8,158 bases of DNA from Gammaproteobacteria bacterium. GTDB taxonomy: Bacteria; Pseudomonadota; Gammaproteobacteria; Pseudomonadales; UBA7434. The notes below the pieces were generated by a model that ran no database searches, was not told where the DNA came from, and saw only the letters and a program-made list of their open reading frames with translations. The position numbers and the translations under genes were made by a program. The stretch is from positions 1 to 8,158 of the forward strand of contig JAJRPK010000217.1 in assembly GCA_024280785.1 (NCBI GenBank), written 5' to 3'. Each line of letters opens with the position of its first letter. Positions within the stretch are counted from its first letter, which is position 1. Positions 5,214 through 8,158 of the stretch are shown here, one piece after another.

Positions 5214-6725
5214 CTAGTAGGCAACCTTAGCGTCGGGGAATTTTTTGCTCAACGCTGTGGAGATCAAACCATGAATCCCGCTAAAACCACCATTGCTCAT
5301 AATAACAATTTGATCTCCAGCTTGAGCGACAGCTACGACTTGCTGAACAATAGCGTCCACACTATTTATTAACGTGACTTTGGCAGAATCGACAAAAACG
5401 CTCGCCAGTCCATCCCTATCGTCGCCAGCCTTATCCTTCCCCTCATACCACCAAACACGATCCGCATCTTGAATCGCTGATGGCAAATCTTTGTTCAGCA
5501 CCCCCATACGCATCGTATTAGATCGAGACTCAATGACGGCTAAAATCCTACCGTTCGGAAATTTTGCTCGCATACCTGCCAGTGATGTTTTTATCGCTGT
5601 AGGATGGTGAGCAAAATCATCGTACACCGATACGTCCTTTGTCTTGGAGACAAGTTCCATTCGCCGTTTCACACTTTTGAACTGACTCAGTGCTGTTGCC
5701 GATACATTGACATCAACTCCTACATGATAAGCCGCAGCAATTGCACCCAGTGCATTATCCTGATTATGTAAACCGTATAAGTCCCATTTTACCAGGCCTT
5801 CGGTAGCCTTAAGCTTTCTGTCAACTTTAACCTTAAGCTTGTTGTCAACTTTAGCCTTAAGCTTGTTGTCAACTTTAGCCCTAAGCTTTTTGTCAACGTC
5901 TGAACTTTCAAGATCTGAATTCACAACTTGCCGACTCACTGAAAATTCTGATTGATCAGCCGATGATGAATTCAGCTGCCATGGACTTGAGCCTCCCGAT
6001 AGAAATTCAATATCAGTCCAACATCCCATATCAAGCACTTCGCGCAAATTAGTATCCACCGGCAGAAAAATTCTGCCATTCGATGGAACCGTCCGGATCA
6101 AATGATGAAACTGCCGCTGAATAGCGGGTAAGTCGGCAAAGATATCAGCGTGGTCGAATTCCAGATTATTTAACAACAGCGTACGCGGGCAATAATGAAT
6201 AAACTTAGACCGCTTATCAAAGAACGCACTATCGTACTCGTCAGCCTCTATGACGAAGTATTTTCCCTTACCCAATTGAGCTGAGTGACCAAAATTCTCA
6301 GGCACACCCCCGATAAGATATCCAGGCTCCAATCCCGCACATTCCAGAATCCACGCTAACATGCTAGCTGTTGTAGTCTTGCCATGGGTACCCGCTACCG
6401 CCAGTACCCAGCGACCTTTTAACACTTCTTGAGCCAACCACTGCGGGCCCGACTGGTACGCTAAACTATTATTCAAGACGTATTCTACCGCCGCATTCCC
6501 TCTCGAGAGTGCGTTACCGATGACAACAACATCTACATTATTCATAAAACTTAAATGCTCTGCATCATAGCCTTCGTGAAGCACAATGCCGGCAGCTTGC
6601 AGTTGTGTGCTCATTGGCGGATAGACGTGTTCGTCGGCGCCAGTGACCTGATGCCCCATCTCGCGCGCCAATAACGCCAAGCTACCCATAAATGTGCCGC
6701 AGATGCCTAAAATATGAATATGCAT
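5214..6725 (-). CDS. mpl: UDP-N-acetylmuramate:L-alanyl-gamma-D-glutamyl-meso-diaminopimelate ligase
   Basis: Mpl attaches recycled tripeptide (L-Ala-gamma-D-Glu-meso-DAP) to UDP-MurNAc with ATP, returning cell-wall fragments to peptidoglycan synthesis in the cytoplasm. Mur-ligase domains are seen in order. The N-terminal UDP-binding region begins HIHILGICGTFMG. The ATP-binding loop is AGTHGKTTT (111-119). Central-domain motifs include IEADEYDSAFFD (159-170) and LNNLEFDHADIF (185-196). The C-terminal domain has GLHNQDNALGAIAA (318-331), YDDFAHHPTA (368-377), RSNTMRMG (401-408) and SNGGFSGIH (477-485). EYDSAFFDKR and DDFAHHPT separate Mpl from MurC. The protein has 503 residues against about 457 in E. 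coli. The excess is mainly an insertion between residues about 264 and 309 of the central domain, largely a fourfold eight-residue repeat (276-307). The frame and all catalytic motifs are intact, so it is probably functional. It is the first gene of the leftward run and diverges from the phosphofructokinase gene. The start ATG has a weak AAGG about 11 bases upstream. Confidence 0.95.
   Translation of the reverse strand: MHIHILGICGTFMGSLALLAREMGHQVTGADEHVYPPMSTQLQAAGIVLHEGYDAEHLSFMNNVDVVVIGNALSRGNAAVEYVLNNSLAYQSGPQWLAQEVLKGRWVLAVAGTHGKTTTASMLAWILECAGLEPGYLIGGVPENFGHSAQLGKGKYFVIEADEYDSAFFDKRSKFIHYCPRTLLLNNLEFDHADIFADLPAIQRQFHHLIRTVPSNGRIFLPVDTNLREVLDMGCWTDIEFLSGGSSPWQLNSSSADQSEFSVSRQVVNSDLESSDVDKKLRAKVDNKLKAKVDNKLKVKVDRKLKATEGLVKWDLYGLHNQDNALGAIAAAYHVGVDVNVSATALSQFKSVKRRMELVSKTKDVSVYDDFAHHPTAIKTSLAGMRAKFPNGRILAVIESRSNTMRMGVLNKDLPSAIQDADRVWWYEGKDKAGDDRDGLASVFVDSAKVTLINSVDAIVQQVVAVAQAGDQIVIMSNGGFSGIHGLISTALSKKFPDAKVAY
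5805..5900 (-). repeat. Four tandem 24-bp in-frame repeats inside mpl
   Basis: The four contiguous copies are 5805-5828, 5829-5852, 5853-5876 and 5877-5900. The plus-strand unit is close to AGCCTTAAGCTTGTTGTCAA followed by CTTT. Copies two and three differ at one base; copies one and four are more diverged. Each encodes eight residues of the form (K/D)VD(N/K/R)KL(K/R)(A/V). Every copy contains AAGCTT, and the two middle copies also contain the near-palindrome GTTGTCAAC. The array keeps the mpl frame. Confidence 0.95.
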
Positions 6726-6869
6726 TAAATCGTAAACCTTGCTGATCTTTTTATTGATCCAAACATAAGTGCCATGTTTTATCTAGCTATTGCCTGGGTA
6801 CTTAAAACTCTATCTGCAAACCCTGTCTGGCATTAGGATAGCTTAGAAAAAGTCATTAACCTCTCGATT

Positions 6870-6887
6870 GTCTATATATCCATAGAC
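6870..6887. promoter_or_regulatory. Inverted repeat, candidate operator in the divergent spacer
   Basis: GTCTAT and ATAGAC are perfect 6-bp arms around the 6-nt spacer atatcc. The element sits near the middle of the divergent region, 144 bp from the mpl start and 118 bp from the phosphofructokinase start, so a bound regulator could act on either gene. It does not match an operator I recognise. Confidence 0.3.
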
Positions 6888-6977
6888 TTAAGCAAAAAGG
6901 TACCGCACAAATGCACTATTTTACCACAGCGTTTTGCACTGAATTTTATGATAATACTCACCCTGATATTCTAATGA

Positions 6978-6990
6978 TGACGAAACGTCA
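6978..6990. promoter_or_regulatory. TGACG-N3-CGTCA inverted repeat just before the phosphofructokinase gene
   Basis: TGACG and CGTCA are perfect 5-bp arms around aaa, ending 15 bases before the start codon. The position lies downstream of the candidate -10 box and next to the ribosome binding region, so a protein bound here could block transcription or translation. It resembles but does not match the Cra/FruR operator (TGAAACGTTTCA). Confidence 0.3.
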
Positions 6991-7005
6991 AAGCTGAGTT
7001 GCTGT

Positions 7006-8158
7006 ATGTCCCCAAAAAATGCCTTTTACGCACAATCCGGTGGTGTTACTGCTGTTATTAACGCATCGGCTTGCGGGGTTATCGAAACAGCAAGGGCAAA
7101 TCCCAATCATATTAGAACCCTGTTTGCTGGCCGAAATGGAATCGTCGGCGCGCTCGACGAAGAGTTAATCGATACCAGTAAAGAGTCAGCCGACACCATA
7201 GCGCAGCTAAGGCATACTCCAGGAGGTGCTTTTGGTTCCTGCCGCTATAAGCTAAAAAGCATCGCCGAGAACAGAGCCGAATACGAACGTCTTATCGACG
7301 TTTTTCAAGCTCACGATATTGGCTACTTTTTTTATAATGGCGGTGGCGACTCACAAGACACCACCCATAAATTAGCCCAATTTAGTGCCGAAGTTGGCTA
7401 TCCATTGCAATGTATTGGTATTCCTAAAACAATAGATAACGACCTTCCGTTTACGGATAACTGCCCGGGATTTGGCTCTGTCGCTAAATACGTCGCCGTC
7501 TCTACCAAAGAAGCCGCCTTGGATGTGGCATCAATGTGTGGCTCTTCCACCAAAGTTTTTGTTCTTGAAGTTATGGGTAGAAACGCGGGATGGATTGCCG
7601 CCGCCAGCGGCCTGGCCACAGAGCAACCGGGGGACGCCCCCCACCTGATCATTTTTCCTGAAGTTGCCTTTCAACGAGATAAGTTTCTCTCTCGAGTTGA
7701 CTTAATGGTCAAAAAATATGGCTACTGCGTTATTGTGGCATCAGAGGGGGCACGCTACGAAAACGGGGATTACCTTGCTGAAAGCAGTAAAAAAGATGCT
7801 TTCGGACATGCACAGCTGGGCGGCGTTGCACCCACTCTTGTGAACATGGTTGGGGAAAAACTGGGTTATAAATGCCATTGGGCTCTCGCCGACTATTTAC
7901 AACGCTCAGCACGGCATTTATCGTCAAAAACCGACGTTGAGCAAGCTTACGCTCTCGGTGTGGCCGCCGTTAATTTTGCCATCGCTGGCAAATCGGCCGT
8001 TATGCCAACTATCGTCCGCGGCGCGGGCAAAACCTATAGTTGGAGTATTGGCGAAGCTCCATTAGCCGACGTTGCCAATATCGAAAAACAGCTCCCTGCA
8101 GATTTTATTAGCGAAAATGGCTACGAAATTACCCCGCTTGCCAAAGAGTATTTAGCCC
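7006..8158 (+). CDS. 6-phosphofructokinase, probably diphosphate-dependent (partial, runs off right edge)
   Basis: An open frame of 384 codons without stop. The product is a phosphofructokinase: AQSGGVTAVINAS (9-21) for phosphoryl-donor binding, NGGGDSQDT (111-119), PKTIDND (140-146) with Asp144 as catalytic base, VMGRNAGWIAA (189-199), and FPEVAF and ASEGAR for sugar-phosphate binding. Two positions separate PPi from ATP users. The Gly104 position of E. coli PfkA is Asp115 (GGGDS) and the Gly124 position is Lys141 (PKTIDND); both are typical of PPi-dependent enzymes. It should therefore catalyse the reversible reaction fructose-6-phosphate + PPi to fructose-1,6-bisphosphate + Pi in the cytoplasm. 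Related long PPi-PFKs have about 420 residues, so roughly 35 are missing at the right edge. The ATG at 7006 places the first motif at the usual distance; the Shine-Dalgarno is weak (GAG seven bases upstream). It diverges from mpl. ATP use is the alternative but is disfavoured by both residues. Confidence 0.92.
   Translation, partial: MSPKNAFYAQSGGVTAVINASACGVIETARANPNHIRTLFAGRNGIVGALDEELIDTSKESADTIAQLRHTPGGAFGSCRYKLKSIAENRAEYERLIDVFQAHDIGYFFYNGGGDSQDTTHKLAQFSAEVGYPLQCIGIPKTIDNDLPFTDNCPGFGSVAKYVAVSTKEAALDVASMCGSSTKVFVLEVMGRNAGWIAAASGLATEQPGDAPHLIIFPEVAFQRDKFLSRVDLMVKKYGYCVIVASEGARYENGDYLAESSKKDAFGHAQLGGVAPTLVNMVGEKLGYKCHWALADYLQRSARHLSSKTDVEQAYALGVAAVNFAIAGKSAVMPTIVRGAGKTYSWSIGEAPLADVANIEKQLPADFISENGYEITPLAKEYLA

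Larger units (their letters stand above)
6726..7005. other. Divergent promoter region between mpl and the phosphofructokinase gene
   Basis: This 280-bp spacer must hold the promoters of both flanking genes. For the plus strand there is a good -10 box, TATGAT (6947-6952), overlapping GATAAT (6950-6955), about 55 bp before the phosphofructokinase start. No matching -35 box lies at normal spacing; TTGCAC (6934-6939) is too close. For mpl no convincing sigma70 pair was found. Two perfect inverted repeats lie in it, at 6870-6887 and 6978-6990. No RNA gene was recognised. Confidence 0.55.

Noticed and set aside
6758..6774. Minus-strand TGGCAC-N5-TTTGG upstream of mpl, resembling a sigma54 promoter
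   Set aside because: The -24 half is good, but the essential GC of the -12 half (TTGC) is missing at correct spacing, so it does not qualify.
7398..8065. Minus-strand and alternative-frame plus-strand frames inside the phosphofructokinase gene
   Set aside because: The phosphofructokinase frame shows family motifs throughout; the others have no recognisable domain and lie wholly within it.

Overview
This window most likely comes from a marine-type gammaproteobacterial chromosome, perhaps of the Cellvibrionales (Saccharophagus/Teredinibacter-like). That placement is inference. It rests on moderate GC, an mpl-ubiX gene pair as I remember it from pseudomonads, a stand-alone LON-domain protein, an MMPL/RND exporter of the COG1033 kind and a PPi-type phosphofructokinase. 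No rRNA, tRNA, insertion sequence, integrase or CRISPR array was seen.

Layout. Six genes lie on the minus strand and are read leftwards. In order of transcription they are mpl (6725-5214, peptidoglycan recycling ligase), ubiX (5150-4548, flavin prenyltransferase), a 12-TM RND/MMPL-family exporter (4427-1866, TTG start with a good Shine-Dalgarno), a LON-domain protein (1791-1177), a small DEDDh 3'-5' exonuclease-like protein (1043-537), and the first 37 codons of a secreted or membrane protein running off the left edge (111 to <1). On the plus strand, diverging from mpl across a 280-bp spacer, is a 6-phosphofructokinase with PPi-type signatures (7006 to >8158), cut by the right edge.

Gaps within the minus-strand run are 63, 120, 74 and 133 bp. 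Co-transcription of mpl, ubiX, the exporter and the LON gene is therefore plausible but not proven, and the exonuclease may be separate. A 425-bp stretch without a convincing gene (112-536) separates the exonuclease from the left-edge gene and contains several small inverted repeats.

Functional reading. The conserved genes are mostly housekeeping: muropeptide reuse (Mpl), prenyl-FMN supply for UbiD and thus ubiquinone synthesis (UbiX), and reversible glycolysis/gluconeogenesis at the fructose-6-phosphate step (PPi-PFK). I see no convincing new multi-gene system. The most unusual local structure is an in-frame array of four 24-bp repeats inside mpl, which adds a Lys/Asp-rich eight-residue repeat that E. 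coli Mpl lacks. Next come an Asp-Asp-Phe-rich acidic loop in the exporter and several perfect inverted repeats in the intergenic regions.
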